Source: Alphaproteobacteria bacterium
Lineage (GTDB): Bacteria > Pseudomonadota > Alphaproteobacteria > Rhizobiales > Beijerinckiaceae
DNA length: 44,360 nucleotides
Direction of reading: 5' to 3'
Assembly (NCBI GenBank): GCA_016869595.1
Contig: VGDT01000023.1
Location: 1 to 44,360 of the forward strand
Positions 1 to 8,252 of the stretch are shown in pieces. Each line of letters starts with the position of its first letter. Positions within the stretch are counted from its first letter, which is position 1. Below the pieces are notes generated by a model. It searched no databases, had not been told where the DNA came from, and saw nothing but the letters and a program-made list of their open reading frames with translations. The translations under genes and the position numbers were made by a program.

Positions 1-1
1 A

Positions 2-78
2 TGGCGCGCCCGAAAGGATTCGAACCTCTGACCCCCAGATTCGTAGTCTGGTGCTCTATCCAGCTGAGCTACGGGCGC
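2..78 (-). tRNA. tRNA-Arg (anticodon ACG)
   Basis: The reverse complement folds as a complete cloverleaf. The seven-base acceptor arm GCGCCCG pairs with CGGGCGC, and the D-arm has GCTCAGCTGGATAGAGC. The anticodon stem CCAGA/TCTGG encloses loop CTACGAA with anticodon ACG, and the T-arm carries GGTTCGAATCC. The 3' CCA is encoded (TGG at 2-4 on the plus strand). The ACG anticodon, normally deaminated to ICG, reads CGU/CGC/CGA arginine codons. The gene is complete, but its 3' flank lies outside the window, so an integration site there cannot be judged. Confidence 0.97.
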
Positions 79-223
79 CTGTTGCGCCATAGCCCCTGCG
101 TTTTAAACAGGCTATGGCGACGCGCCCGCTCGTTTACCGGCAAGCGGCGCGAATGGCAATAGCGCATTTACTTTCGCCGCAAGACGGCCTTGCGTCGACG
201 GCGCAAGCATTTAGATAAAAGCC

Positions 224-259
224 CCTAAGTGAGATTTCTAATGGAAACGTTCCTGTCGG
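224..259. repeat. 36-bp direct repeat, upstream copy (duplicated translation start region)
   Basis: This segment is identical over 36 bases to 290-325, with an offset of 66 bases. It contains the ribosome-binding region, the ATG and the first six codons of the hydrolase gene that starts at 307. In this copy the ATG at 241 opens an 11-codon reading frame (METFLSGRTRP) that ends at a TAG at 274-276. It may be a recent tandem duplication or a short upstream reading frame. Confidence 0.9.
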
Positions 260-289
260 GACGCACACGGCCCTAGACACTCCGCCCTT

Positions 290-325
290 CCTAAGTGAGA
301 TTTCTAATGGAAACGTTCCTGTCGG
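290..325. repeat. 36-bp direct repeat, downstream copy overlapping the hydrolase start
   Basis: This is the second perfect copy of the 36-base unit at 224-259. Here the ATG at 307 continues into the full hydrolase frame. The shared block includes the purine-rich AAGTGAGA at 293-300, which can serve as the ribosome-binding site 6 bases before the ATG. Confidence 0.9.
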
Positions 326-1074
326 ATGGCGTCGAGATAGCCTATGTCGATTTCGAGCCCCTAACGGAAGATCGCGGAGAGCCGATCGTTCTTGTGCATG
401 GCTTCGCCTCGACCCACGCCGTGAACTGGCTCTTCACGCAATGGGTCAAGACGCTGACCGAAGACGGCCGCCGCGTCATCGTGTTGGACAATCGCGGTCA
501 CGGCCGATCAGCCAAGCTATACGACCCGGCTCAATACAGTCTTGACCTCATGGCGGCGGATGTCGCGAATCTGCTCGATCATCTGTCGATCCCCCGCGCC
601 GACGTCATGGGCTATTCGCTCGGCGGACGCATTGGCACGCTGCTCGCCCTGAAGGCGCCGGAGCGGGTGCGCTCCCTCATCCTTGGCGGCATTGGCGAAA
701 ATCTCATCGAGAACTCCGGCCTGCAGCGCGGCCTCGCCGAGGCCATGGAGGCTGAGCGTATCGAGGATATCGAGGACTCGACGCTCAAAATCTTTCGCGG
801 CTTCGCCGAAGCCACCCGCAGCGATCTCGCCGCGCTCGCCGCCTGTGCGCGTGGCGCGCGCAAGGCGATTCAGCCTGAGCTGCTCGCACGCATCGCCGCG
901 CCGGTGCTGATCTGCGTCGGAACGCGCGACGACGTCGCCGGCGACCCGCATCCGCTGGCGGAGTTTTTCCCCAACGCCCGCGTGGTCGATATCCCCGGCC
1001 GCGACCACAACCGGGCGGTCGGCGACCGCATCTACAAGCAGGCGGTGCTGGAATTCCTGGATACGCGGCCTTAA
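307..1074 (+). CDS. alpha/beta-fold hydrolase (enol-lactonase/esterase-like)
   Basis: A 255-residue cytoplasmic protein with no signal peptide and a canonical alpha/beta hydrolase layout. The oxyanion-loop motif LVHGF lies at residues 29-33 and the nucleophile elbow GYSLGG places Ser104 as nucleophile. GTRDD (Asp208 or Asp209) and GRDHN (His234) complete a plausible triad. Length and spacing fit single-domain hydrolases related to 3-oxoadipate enol-lactonases, but the substrate cannot be read from sequence. I chose ATG 307 over an in-frame GTG at 295 because AAGTGAGA lies 6 bases upstream and the GTG would bury it. The start region is a copy of 224-259. No obvious operon partner; cysE follows after 69 bases with its own strong ribosome-binding site. 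Confidence 0.88.
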   Translation: METFLSDGVEIAYVDFEPLTEDRGEPIVLVHGFASTHAVNWLFTQWVKTLTEDGRRVIVLDNRGHGRSAKLYDPAQYSLDLMAADVANLLDHLSIPRADVMGYSLGGRIGTLLALKAPERVRSLILGGIGENLIENSGLQRGLAEAMEAERIEDIEDSTLKIFRGFAEATRSDLAALAACARGARKAIQPELLARIAAPVLICVGTRDDVAGDPHPLAEFFPNARVVDIPGRDHNRAVGDRIYKQAVLEFLDTRP

Positions 1075-1143
1075 CTGTCGCTGGCGGCGCCCGTGCTATT
1101 GTCGAGGCGGTCCGCTATATAACTGCCTGATAAGGAGGGGCGG

Positions 1144-1983
1144 ATGGGCGCCGAAATGCGCGAACAGGGCGCAAAAATCATCGACTTCGCCCAGAGCGAT
1201 CCGCTGTTCGCGCGGCTGCGCGCGGAGGCGGAAGAAATCCTGCGGCGTGAGCCGGAGCTCGGCGGATTCCTGCATCCGGCGATCCTGTCGCAGAACGGGG
1301 TTGCGGGCGTCGTCGCGCATCGCGTGGCGCAGCGCCTCGACCGGCCGGAAGCCCCCTATATCGCCATCCGCCAGGCCTTCGAAGAATGCGTCGGGCGCGA
1401 GCCGGGAATGGCCGAGGCGTTCCGCGCCGACCTGCTCGCCGTGCTTGAGCGCGACCCGGCCTGCACGCGGCTGATCGAGCCGGCGCTGTACTTCAAAGGT
1501 TTCCACGCGCTGCAGACCTATCGACTGGCGCATTGGCTCTGGAAGAACGGCCGCAGCGACTTCGCCCTGATCCTGCAAAGCCTGTCGTCGCAGACCTTCC
1601 AGGTCGACATCCACCCTGCCGCGGTGATCGGCAAAAGCGTCTTCATCGATCACGCGACCGGCGTCGTCATCGGCGCGACGAGCGTCGTCGAAGACGAAGT
1701 GTCGATGCTGCACGGCGTCACGCTCGGCGGCACCGGCAAGGCGCGCGGCGACCGCCACCCGAAGGTGAGGCGCGGCGTGCTGATCGGCGCCGGGGCGAAA
1801 ATCCTCGGCAATATCGAAATTGGCCGCTGCGCCATGATCGCTGCGGGCTCGGTCGTGCTCGACCCGGTGCCGGCGAACAAGACCGTCGCCGGCGTGCCGG
1901 CCCGCATCGTCGGCGACTCGCGTTGCGCCGAGCCGGCGCTAGCCATGGATCAGATGCTGGCAATTCTCGAAGCCGGCATGTGA
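1144..1983 (+). CDS. cysE: Serine O-acetyltransferase
   Basis: Transfers acetyl from acetyl-CoA to L-serine to give O-acetylserine, the first step of cysteine synthesis, in the cytoplasm. The 279-residue protein has the usual helical N-terminal half followed by a left-handed beta-helix from about residue 155. That half shows hexapeptide repeats, the active-site region DIHPAA and HGVTLGGTG, and the GDRHPKV loop typical of CysE. The ribosome-binding site AAGGAGG (1132-1138) lies 5 bases before the ATG and fixes the start. The last codons overlap the GTG of the next gene (GTG at 1980, TGA at 1981-1983), so the two are probably translationally coupled. Confidence 0.96.
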   Translation: MGAEMREQGAKIIDFAQSDPLFARLRAEAEEILRREPELGGFLHPAILSQNGVAGVVAHRVAQRLDRPEAPYIAIRQAFEECVGREPGMAEAFRADLLAVLERDPACTRLIEPALYFKGFHALQTYRLAHWLWKNGRSDFALILQSLSSQTFQVDIHPAAVIGKSVFIDHATGVVIGATSVVEDEVSMLHGVTLGGTGKARGDRHPKVRRGVLIGAGAKILGNIEIGRCAMIAAGSVVLDPVPANKTVAGVPARIVGDSRCAEPALAMDQMLAILEAGM

Positions 1984-2585
1984 GGTTTCCCTTGAGCAGA
2001 ATTCTACTGAGCCTCGCGCTCGTTTTTGTCGCGTCGGTCCTCTTCCCGCACGCTGCATCAGCCGCCGGCTGGCATTACTACGATCCCGAATGTCCGATCA
2101 ATCTCGGCGGCAAGTCGATGAAATTCGTCGCCATGCAACCGAAGAAGAACGTCGACCGGGAATGTGTTGCGCTACCCGACGTCGGCCCGAGCGTCATCGT
2201 GCTTGACGCCGCCGACAATGAATTGCGCGACATGAACTGGGACATCCGCATCCTGCGCGGCAAGGGTCCGAACGGCGAAGCGGACCCGGACGCCGACGTC
2301 GTCGACCGGCTGCCCGTCCAAAAATTCCGCAATGGCATGGTGAATTTCGACCAGAATTTCAGGGACGCCGGCAATTACGTGCTCTACGCCAAGCTCACGA
2401 GCGACGACGGCGCGAAGAGTTTTATCGGCACCCACCCATTCTCGGTCGGCCTCGTCACCGACGAAGAAATCTATCTTTACATCGCTTTCGGCGTTTTCGT
2501 CGTCCTGGCCGGCGGCGCCGCCTTTTATCTTTGGCGCCAGGGCACGCTCGGATTCAAGATTCCGGATTTTTCGAAGACGGACTAA
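1980..2585 (+). CDS. Exported, C-terminally membrane-anchored protein of unknown function
   Basis: A 201-residue protein I cannot assign to a named family. It has an N-terminal signal peptide (hydrophobic core about residues 8-22, possible cleavage after HAASA near residue 28). A beta-rich, presumably periplasmic domain follows (about 29-160) with only two cysteines, Cys38 (PECP) and Cys62 (RECV), and several Met/His. One transmembrane helix (about 164-184) and a short basic cytoplasmic tail come last. Start GTG 1980 overlaps the cysE stop; TTG 1992 is an alternative that keeps the signal peptide. Signal peptide plus small beta domain plus one C-terminal helix is also the architecture of the copper protein PmoD/AmoD, but I see no decisive motif and make no such call. 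Coupling to cysE may simply be co-transcription. Confidence 0.78.
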   Translation: MRFPLSRILLSLALVFVASVLFPHAASAAGWHYYDPECPINLGGKSMKFVAMQPKKNVDRECVALPDVGPSVIVLDAADNELRDMNWDIRILRGKGPNGEADPDADVVDRLPVQKFRNGMVNFDQNFRDAGNYVLYAKLTSDDGAKSFIGTHPFSVGLVTDEEIYLYIAFGVFVVLAGGAAFYLWRQGTLGFKIPDFSKTD

Positions 2586-2603
2586 GGGCCTTTCCTTACG
2601 AGC

Positions 2604-2760
2604 CCCCTCCCCAACCCTCCCCCGCGCTTCGCGCAGGAGAGGGAGCAGGTTGCGCGCGTCGTAAAGATTCGTGAGTCTTCGGCAAAAGCCGCGATGGCGC
2701 CGTTCTCCCTTCTCCCGTGAAACGGGGGAAGGTGGCGCGAAGCGCCGGATGGGGGCGAGC
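2604..2760. repeat. REP-like palindromic elements downstream of parC
   Basis: Two GC-rich imperfect palindromes fill the gap between convergent genes. One at about 2604-2648 is built around CGCGCTTCGCGC and flanked by C-runs and GGAGAGGG. The other, at about 2706-2757, has CTTCTCCCGTGAAACGGGGG followed by GGCGCGAAGCGCC and GGATGGGGG. The second matches the pattern of the element at 32271-32391. Location between converging transcripts suits a REP element that may also stop transcription. Confidence 0.75.
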
Positions 2761-2780
2761 AAAAGAACACCCCGACGTTC

Positions 2781-5048
2781 TCACCCAAATTTATTATTCC
2801 TCGGAAACCCGCGCGGCGGCAATCGTCCCGCTTCGGCGCGATGGCCGATCCAGTCCTTGATTTCCGCCTTCTCGACCGTGAAGACGCGGCCAGATGCGTC
2901 GGTCCAGGTCAGGCCGTCCTTCAGCGCGAAAACCTTGGCGTCGGAGACGCCGCCGTCGCGATAGCGCTGCATGCGCACGCCCTTGCCGCGCGCCATGCGC
3001 GGCGCTTCGCTCAATGGAAAGACCAGGAGCTTTCTGTTCTCGCCGATGATGGCGATCATGTCGCCAGCGGCCTCAGTCACAATCTTCAATCTCGATGGCG
3101 GATCGACATTGAGCACGGCGCGCCCCTTGCGCGTCGACGACAAGAGATCGTCCGCGCTCACCACGAAGCCGCGCCCGTCATTCGTCACGAGCAGCAGCGC
3201 GGCGCCCGCTTCATGCGGCATAACGGCGACGACATCGGCGCCTTCCCCGATATCGGCGAAAAGCCGGATCGGCTCGCCATGTCCGCGACCGCCGGGCAGC
3301 TTCGACACGTCGAGCGTATAGGCCTTGCCGTTCGAGGCGAGCGCCAGGATTTTCGACGTCGTCTGCGCGAAGAAGGAGGCGCCGAGTTCATCATCGCCTT
3401 TGAACTGCAGGCTTGAGAGATCCTGCACATGGCCTTTCAGCGCGCGAATCCAGCCCTTCTTCGAAACGACGACGGTCACGGGCTCGCGCTCGATCATCGC
3501 CTCGGCGAGATCGAGATCGATCGCCTCGGGCGCGTCTTCGAATGTCGTGCGCCGCTTGCCGATCGACGTCTGCGGACCATAGGTTTTCTTGAGTTCGCGT
3601 ACCTGCCAAGCAATGGTCTTCCACTGCTTGGCTTCATCGGCGAGCAGCGCGTCGATATCCTTGCGCTCATCGGAGAGCGCCTTCAGCTCCTTGCGTAGCT
3701 CCACTTCTTCGAGCCGGCGCAAGGCGCGCAGCCGCGTGTCGAGGATGTAATCGACCTGCAGATCGGTCAGCTTGAACGCTTTTTTCAGTTCACCTTTGGC
3801 GTCGTCCTCTTCGCGGATGATGCGGATGACTTTATCGAGATTGAGGAAGACGATAACCATGCCTTCCAATTGCTCGATGCGCCGAATGATCGCGGCGAGA
3901 CGATGGCGCGAGCGGCGCTGCAGCACGACGCGGCGATGGTCGAGCCATTGCCTTAAGGCCTCGTCGAGCGAAACGACGCGCGGCGTCACGCCGTCGACAA
4001 GCACATTCATGTTCATCGCGAAACGCGTTTCGAGCTCCGAGAGCTTGAACAAAGTCTCCATCATCAGCGCCGGATCGACCGTGCGTGAACGCGGTTCGAA
4101 GACGATGCGAACGTCTTCGGCCGATTCGTCGCGAACGTCGGCGACGAGCGGCAGTTTGCGTTCCGCGATGAGTTCCGCGAGCCTTTCGATGAGCCGCGAC
4201 TTCTGCACGCCATAGGGAATTTCGGTGACGACGGCGACCCAACCGCCGCGCGGCAGTTCCTCTTTGGTCCAGCGCGCGCGCAGACGAAATGAGCCACGGC
4301 CGGTGCGATAGGTCTCGACAATCTCGTCGCGTCTGTCGACGACGATGCCGCCTGTTGGAAAATCCGGCCCCTGCACGAAGCTCAGGAGCTGCTCGGCGGT
4401 CGCCTTGCGATGGGAGATGAGATAGAGCGCCGCATCGCAAAGCTCGGCGAGATTATGCGGCGGAATGGAGGTCGCCATGCCGACCGCGATTCCCTGCGCG
4501 CCATTGGCGAGCATATTGGGCAGCGCCGACGGCAGCACCACCGGCTCCTTCTCCTCGCCGGAATAGTTGGGGATGAAGTCGATCGCGTCTTCGTCGATGC
4601 CTTCAAGAAGGGAGCGAGCGACCGCCGTCATGCGCGCTTCGGTGTAGCGATAGGCAGCCGCCGAATCGCCGTCGACATTGCCGAAATTGCCCTGCCCGTC
4701 GACGAGCGGATAGCGGGAGGAGAAATCCTGCGCGAGGCGCACCAGCGCGTCATAGATCGCCTGATCGCCATGTGGGTGGAACGAGCCCATCACGTCGCCG
4801 ACGATCTTTGCGCATTTCTTGAACGGCGCGCCGGGATCGAGCCGCAGAATATGCATGCCGTAGAGGATGCGACGGTGCACCGGCTTAAGCCCGTCGCGGG
4901 CGTCGGGCAGCGCGCGGCCGGTGATCGTCGACAGCGCGTAGCGCAGATAGCGCTCCTCGAGCGCCTCGCGCAGATCGACGGGCGCAATCACGCTAACGTC
5001 GCTTGCGCCCTTTCCTTTTCCGGCTCCCGCGCCGCCTTTTTGCGCCAT
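2781..5048 (-). CDS. parC: DNA topoisomerase IV subunit A
   Basis: A 755-residue type IIA topoisomerase A subunit that cleaves and rejoins DNA to decatenate chromosomes with ParE. The N-terminal winged-helix/tower region contains [10 protein letters not shown] and the breakage-reunion motif [10 protein letters not shown] with catalytic Tyr135. The quinolone-determining region reads [10 protein letters not shown], with Gln96 at the position of GyrA Ser83. A coiled-coil stretch follows, then a C-terminal beta-pinwheel-like domain lacking the full GyrA-box, which favours ParC over GyrA. A short Gly/Lys-rich leader ([14 protein letters not shown]) precedes the core. It lies in the minus-strand housekeeping block but is separated from recO by a small plus-strand gene. 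Confidence 0.95.
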   Translation of the reverse strand: MAQKGGAGAGKGKGASDVSVIAPVDLREALEERYLRYALSTITGRALPDARDGLKPVHRRILYGMHILRLDPGAPFKKCAKIVGDVMGSFHPHGDQAIYDALVRLAQDFSSRYPLVDGQGNFGNVDGDSAAAYRYTEARMTAVARSLLEGIDEDAIDFIPNYSGEEKEPVVLPSALPNMLANGAQGIAVGMATSIPPHNLAELCDAALYLISHRKATAEQLLSFVQGPDFPTGGIVVDRRDEIVETYRTGRGSFRLRARWTKEELPRGGWVAVVTEIPYGVQKSRLIERLAELIAERKLPLVADVRDESAEDVRIVFEPRSRTVDPALMMETLFKLSELETRFAMNMNVLVDGVTPRVVSLDEALRQWLDHRRVVLQRRSRHRLAAIIRRIEQLEGMVIVFLNLDKVIRIIREEDDAKGELKKAFKLTDLQVDYILDTRLRALRRLEEVELRKELKALSDERKDIDALLADEAKQWKTIAWQVRELKKTYGPQTSIGKRRTTFEDAPEAIDLDLAEAMIEREPVTVVVSKKGWIRALKGHVQDLSSLQFKGDDELGASFFAQTTSKILALASNGKAYTLDVSKLPGGRGHGEPIRLFADIGEGADVVAVMPHEAGAALLLVTNDGRGFVVSADDLLSSTRKGRAVLNVDPPSRLKIVTEAAGDMIAIIGENRKLLVFPLSEAPRMARGKGVRMQRYRDGGVSDAKVFALKDGLTWTDASGRVFTVEKAEIKDWIGHRAEAGRLPPRGFPRNNKFG

Positions 5049-5284
5049 CTCAAAAATCCGATTCTGTCTTTGTGACCCGTACTATGGCCGCGAGCGCCTC
5101 GGCGCAAGCAGGCGATTTCGAGGCGGTTTTCTCAACCCGAAAGCGCTGATAAAGCGACCGCGTTTTATGCGAACTGTTGCAAATAAGTTCTTGCAGCCAC
5201 TACGCCTCTTCCTTTAGAAGCTTCGGCAGCGATGGCGCGGATCGGCGCGGTCGAATTTCGCTGGTTTTCCGCGGCTTTTAAAAC

Positions 5285-5539
5285 ATGGCGTCCATGAAGA
5301 AACTGCTTTTGTCGCTCGCCGCCACGCTGCTCGTTACCACCGCTTCTTTCGCTTTGGACAGGTCGCAGCTGCCGGTCTCCGGCCCGACAGTCGCTGCGAG
5401 CGGCCGCGCGCCGCAAACGCCGAACGCGGATGACGCTGACATGCAGGCGCTTTGCCGCGAAGTGCTCGTCGACATCGACCCGGGCTACGGCGTCTCCCGC
5501 CGCGAATCGCGCTACATTTGTAGCGACAAGGGCCACTAG
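5285..5539 (+). CDS. Small secreted protein of unknown function
   Basis: An 84-residue frame beginning MASMKKLLLSLAATLLVTTASFA, a clear Sec signal peptide, followed by a mature part of about 60 residues. Two cysteines (LCREV and YICSDKG) could form one disulfide in the periplasm. The ATG at 5294 would give the more typical MKKLLL start; 5285 is the longer option. Its stop overlaps the recO stop by 4 bases in convergent orientation. I do not recognise the family. The signal peptide and the empty flank upstream argue that it is real. Confidence 0.65.
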   Translation: MASMKKLLLSLAATLLVTTASFALDRSQLPVSGPTVAASGRAPQTPNADDADMQALCREVLVDIDPGYGVSRRESRYICSDKGH

Positions 5540-6267
5540 GCCGCGCGCGCAAGAGCGTCGATGTAAAGGTCGCGCGCAGCAGGCAGCGTGACGCCGCGCG
5601 GGTTCAGCACATGGCGCGTCAGAAAATATCCTGTCAATCGGAATGCGGCGATAAGATCCCCCTGCGCCGCCGCAACGCTCTCATGTTGAAGAAAGTCGGG
5701 ATAGGGCAGTAGCTTGTCGCGCCACGGCGCGCCGACGGCGCGACTCACCGCGCGGCCTGATTTCGGCGACACATAAGCGAGATCGTCCTGCGCGCCGGTC
5801 AGCGCGCATGCGTTGAGATCGAGTCCGAAGCCGAGCGCGCCGAGCAGCGCAAGCTCGAATCGCGCCATCATCGTCGCGGCGATTTCGAATTCGCGAATGT
5901 CGCCGAGCCGCGCCGCGATGGCGTCGGCCATTTCGAACAAATCCTCATGAGGATCGCGTTCCGGCAGCAGACGCAAAAGCGCGCAGAGCGAAGCGACGCC
6001 ATTGAGCGCAGCGGCGCGATCGAGGAGATGGGCGGCGCGCGCTGCAAGCGGCTCGACCGTCAAGGCGCCGAGATGATCTTCAAGACGCGCGCGCCATTGC
6101 GCGGCGACGAGATTGCCGGGCTGCAGAACCGGACGAAGCCGACGCGAGCGGCCGCCGCGCACGAGGCCGAGATGCCGACCATGTCCACGCGTCATCAATT
6201 CCAGAATGACGGAGGTTTCGCCATGCCGACGCGCGCCGATGATGAGGCCGTCGTCCCGCCAATCCAT
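5536..6267 (-). CDS. recO: DNA repair protein RecO
   Basis: 243 residues. RecO with RecF/RecR loads RecA on SSB-coated gaps. The N-terminal OB-fold has WRDDGLIIGARRHGETSVILELMTRGHGRHLGLVRGG, the conserved RecO opening with its basic DNA-binding loop (RGGRSRRLRP). The remaining helical domain is of usual length. It sits in the classic era-recO neighbourhood, preceded 22 bases upstream by a small DUF1737-type gene on the same strand. Its stop overlaps that of the convergent small secreted protein gene. Confidence 0.93.
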   Translation of the reverse strand: MDWRDDGLIIGARRHGETSVILELMTRGHGRHLGLVRGGRSRRLRPVLQPGNLVAAQWRARLEDHLGALTVEPLAARAAHLLDRAAALNGVASLCALLRLLPERDPHEDLFEMADAIAARLGDIREFEIAATMMARFELALLGALGFGLDLNACALTGAQDDLAYVSPKSGRAVSRAVGAPWRDKLLPYPDFLQHESVAAAQGDLIAAFRLTGYFLTRHVLNPRGVTLPAARDLYIDALARAA

Positions 6268-6289
6268 ATCTTCGCTTTAGCCCGCCTTG

Positions 6290-6517
6290 CTACAAATCTC
6301 CGAGCGTCAAGTCGGCTCTATATTCTGCGTCCTCGACCTCCTTGGTCAACGCCTGACCGCAGATGACGCGTTTGTTCACGGAATCATAGGTCAAGGCGGG
6401 CGAACCATAGAGCGTCCAGCCGCGGCTCAAAGCCTCAGTGACGCGATGACAGAAGGCTGCGTCGTCCGGCCCGGTGAGATAGCGATAAGCGGTGAAGCGT
6501 CTTGAAGGCTGGGTCAT
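6290..6517 (-). CDS. DUF1737-type small protein
   Basis: A 75-residue soluble protein. The block YRYLTGPDDAAFCHRVTEAL followed by GWTLYGSPALTYD matches the short DUF1737 family, whose members pair a helix with the phrase GW.LyG.P. No signal peptide and no catalytic motif are visible; function is unknown. It lies between era and recO on the same strand and may be transcribed with recO (22-base gap). Confidence 0.82.
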   Translation of the reverse strand: MTQPSRRFTAYRYLTGPDDAAFCHRVTEALSRGWTLYGSPALTYDSVNKRVICGQALTKEVEDAEYRADLTLGDL

Positions 6518-6602
6518 GTCGCGCCCTGGCTCCGACGCAGTCGGCGCATTGATGAGAATAAGGGAGAGAATCGACGAACGGCTACGCCTGCCCTTTTGAA
6601 TA

Positions 6603-7529
6603 CTACTCGCCTTTTGGAAACTCCAGCCGCATTTCGCGATAGCGCTCCGGGTCTTCGGCCCAATTCTCCCGAACCTTCACAAAAAGGAAGAGATGCACCG
6701 GCTGTTCGGCGGCTTCAGCGATTTCTTTACGCGCCGCCTGGCCGATCGCCTTGATGGTGCGGCCGCCCTCGCCGAGGACGATCTTCTTTTGACTGTCGCG
6801 CGCGACATAGATCGTCTGCTCGATACGCGCCGAGCCGTCCTTCTGATTGGTCCAGGATTCGGTTTCGACTGTCGACTGATAGGGCAATTCGTCGTGCAGT
6901 CGCTCGTAGATTTTCTCGCGGGTGATTTCTGCGGCGAGGAGCCGCAGCGGCGCGTCGGAGAGTTGGTCTTCGGGATAGAGCCAGGGCGAAGGCCTCATGC
7001 GCTGCGCGAGCGCCCGTCGCAGATCGTCGACGCCGTCGCCGTTCAACGCCGAAATCATGAAGGTCTCGTCGAATTTCTCGCGCGCGTTCAGCGTCTGCGC
7101 CAGAGCCAACAGCTTTTCGCGCGGGATCAGATCGATCTTGTTTAGCACGAGAAGCTTCGGCGCCTTCGCCCGTTGAAGCTGCGTCAATATCGCGTCAACT
7201 TCTTCATCCAGGCCTTTGCGCGAGTCGACGAGCAGCGCAATCACGTCGGCGTCGGACGCGCCCGAGAGCGCGCTTGCGACCATGGCGCGATCCAGCCGGC
7301 GCTTCGGTTTGAAGATGCCTGGCGTATCGACAAGGATGATTTGCGCCGCGCCCTCGATGGCGATGCCGCGAATAAGCGCGCGCGTCGTCTGCGCCTTGCG
7401 CGACACGATCGAGACCTTGGCGCCGACGAGCTGATTGAGCAGCGTCGACTTGCCGGCGTTGGGCGCGCCGACGAGCGCCGCAAAGCCGCAGCATGTTTCT
7501 TCTGGCGCCGATTCTTTTCCGTCGCTCAC
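6603..7529 (-). CDS. era: GTPase Era, 16S rRNA/30S assembly factor
   Basis: 308 residues. The GTPase domain shows G1 GAPNAGKST, switch region TTRALIRGI, G3 DTPGIF and G4 NKID. The C-terminal KH domain carries VLGEGGRTIKAIGQAARKEI, which binds the 3' end of 16S rRNA. A much longer open frame extends upstream, but that part is antiphase reading of rnc. I chose GTG at 7529 because GTGA there overlaps the rnc stop (7526-7528), a typical coupled rnc-era junction, and it gives the normal family length. Confidence 0.95.
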   Translation of the reverse strand: MSDGKESAPEETCCGFAALVGAPNAGKSTLLNQLVGAKVSIVSRKAQTTRALIRGIAIEGAAQIILVDTPGIFKPKRRLDRAMVASALSGASDADVIALLVDSRKGLDEEVDAILTQLQRAKAPKLLVLNKIDLIPREKLLALAQTLNAREKFDETFMISALNGDGVDDLRRALAQRMRPSPWLYPEDQLSDAPLRLLAAEITREKIYERLHDELPYQSTVETESWTNQKDGSARIEQTIYVARDSQKKIVLGEGGRTIKAIGQAARKEIAEAAEQPVHLFLFVKVRENWAEDPERYREMRLEFPKGE

Positions 7530-8233
7530 GTCTCTCCCTTTCCCGCGCCCGCACCCTCGCGGGCCAGAAAGGCCGCCGCGGCCGCCTGTTCGGCGACGCG
7601 CTTGGAGGCGCCCGAGCCCGGCGTCGGCGGAAATCCTTTCACGTCCACGGCGACTTCGAAGAAGGGCGCATGGTCCGGTCCGCTGCGGGCGATAAGCTGG
7701 TAGCGCGGCGTAGGCAGGCCGCGCGCCTGCGCCCATTCCTGCAACGCAGTCTTCGCATCGCGCAAATCCTGGCCGCTCGCCGCCATACGGTCGCTGAAAG
7801 CCTTGCGGACAATGCGTTCGGCGGCGGCCGCGCCGCCGTCGAGAAAGGCCGCGCCGATGATCGCTTCGCAAATGTCGCCGAGCAAGGCGCGCTTGCCGCG
7901 TCCGCCGGTCTGGGCTTCGCCCTCCCCGAGCCGCATCGCCGGGCCTACGCCCCAAGCCTCCGCAACCTCGGCGCAGGTCTCCTTGCGCACGAGCGCAGCC
8001 AATCGGCGCGACAGCTCGCCCTCGCTTTCGTTCGGAAAGGCGTCATAGAGCATATGGGCGGCGGCAAGGCCCAGCACGCGGTCCCCCAGAAACTCAAGCC
8101 GCTCATATGAATCGCGCCGGGCGGGTGAGGCGCTGACATGGGTCAGCGCTCGCGCGAGCAGCGTCGGATCGGCAAATTCATGTCCGATACGCGCTTCGAG
8201 CGCAGCGAGCCCCTCGTCGCGGCGGCGCGTCAT
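7526..8233 (-). CDS. rnc: Ribonuclease III
   Basis: 235 residues. The protein cleaves double-stranded RNA in rRNA and mRNA processing. The signature ERLEFLGDRVLGL supplies the acidic metal ligands, and a second acidic cluster is at GDICEAIIGA. A double-stranded RNA-binding domain at the C-terminus (about 160-230) includes KTALQEWAQ and ASKRVAEQAAAAAFL. The start was placed at ATG 8233 (MTRRRDEGL), 19 bases after the lepB stop. An in-frame ATG at 8326 would add 31 residues overlapping lepB and is unlikely. The gene is coupled to era by a 4-base overlap. Confidence 0.95.
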   Translation of the reverse strand: MTRRRDEGLAALEARIGHEFADPTLLARALTHVSASPARRDSYERLEFLGDRVLGLAAAHMLYDAFPNESEGELSRRLAALVRKETCAEVAEAWGVGPAMRLGEGEAQTGGRGKRALLGDICEAIIGAAFLDGGAAAAERIVRKAFSDRMAASGQDLRDAKTALQEWAQARGLPTPRYQLIARSGPDHAPFFEVAVDVKGFPPTPGSGASKRVAEQAAAAAFLAREGAGAGKGET

Positions 8234-8252
8234 GTCACGCCCGCGCGTCTGG

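Noticed and set aside
241-276. 11-codon frame as a separate gene
   Set aside because: Better explained as the truncated copy of the duplicated start region; listed under the repeat instead.
7530-7955. N-terminal extension of the era frame
   Set aside because: It reads rnc in the wrong phase; the GTGA overlap gives the natural start.
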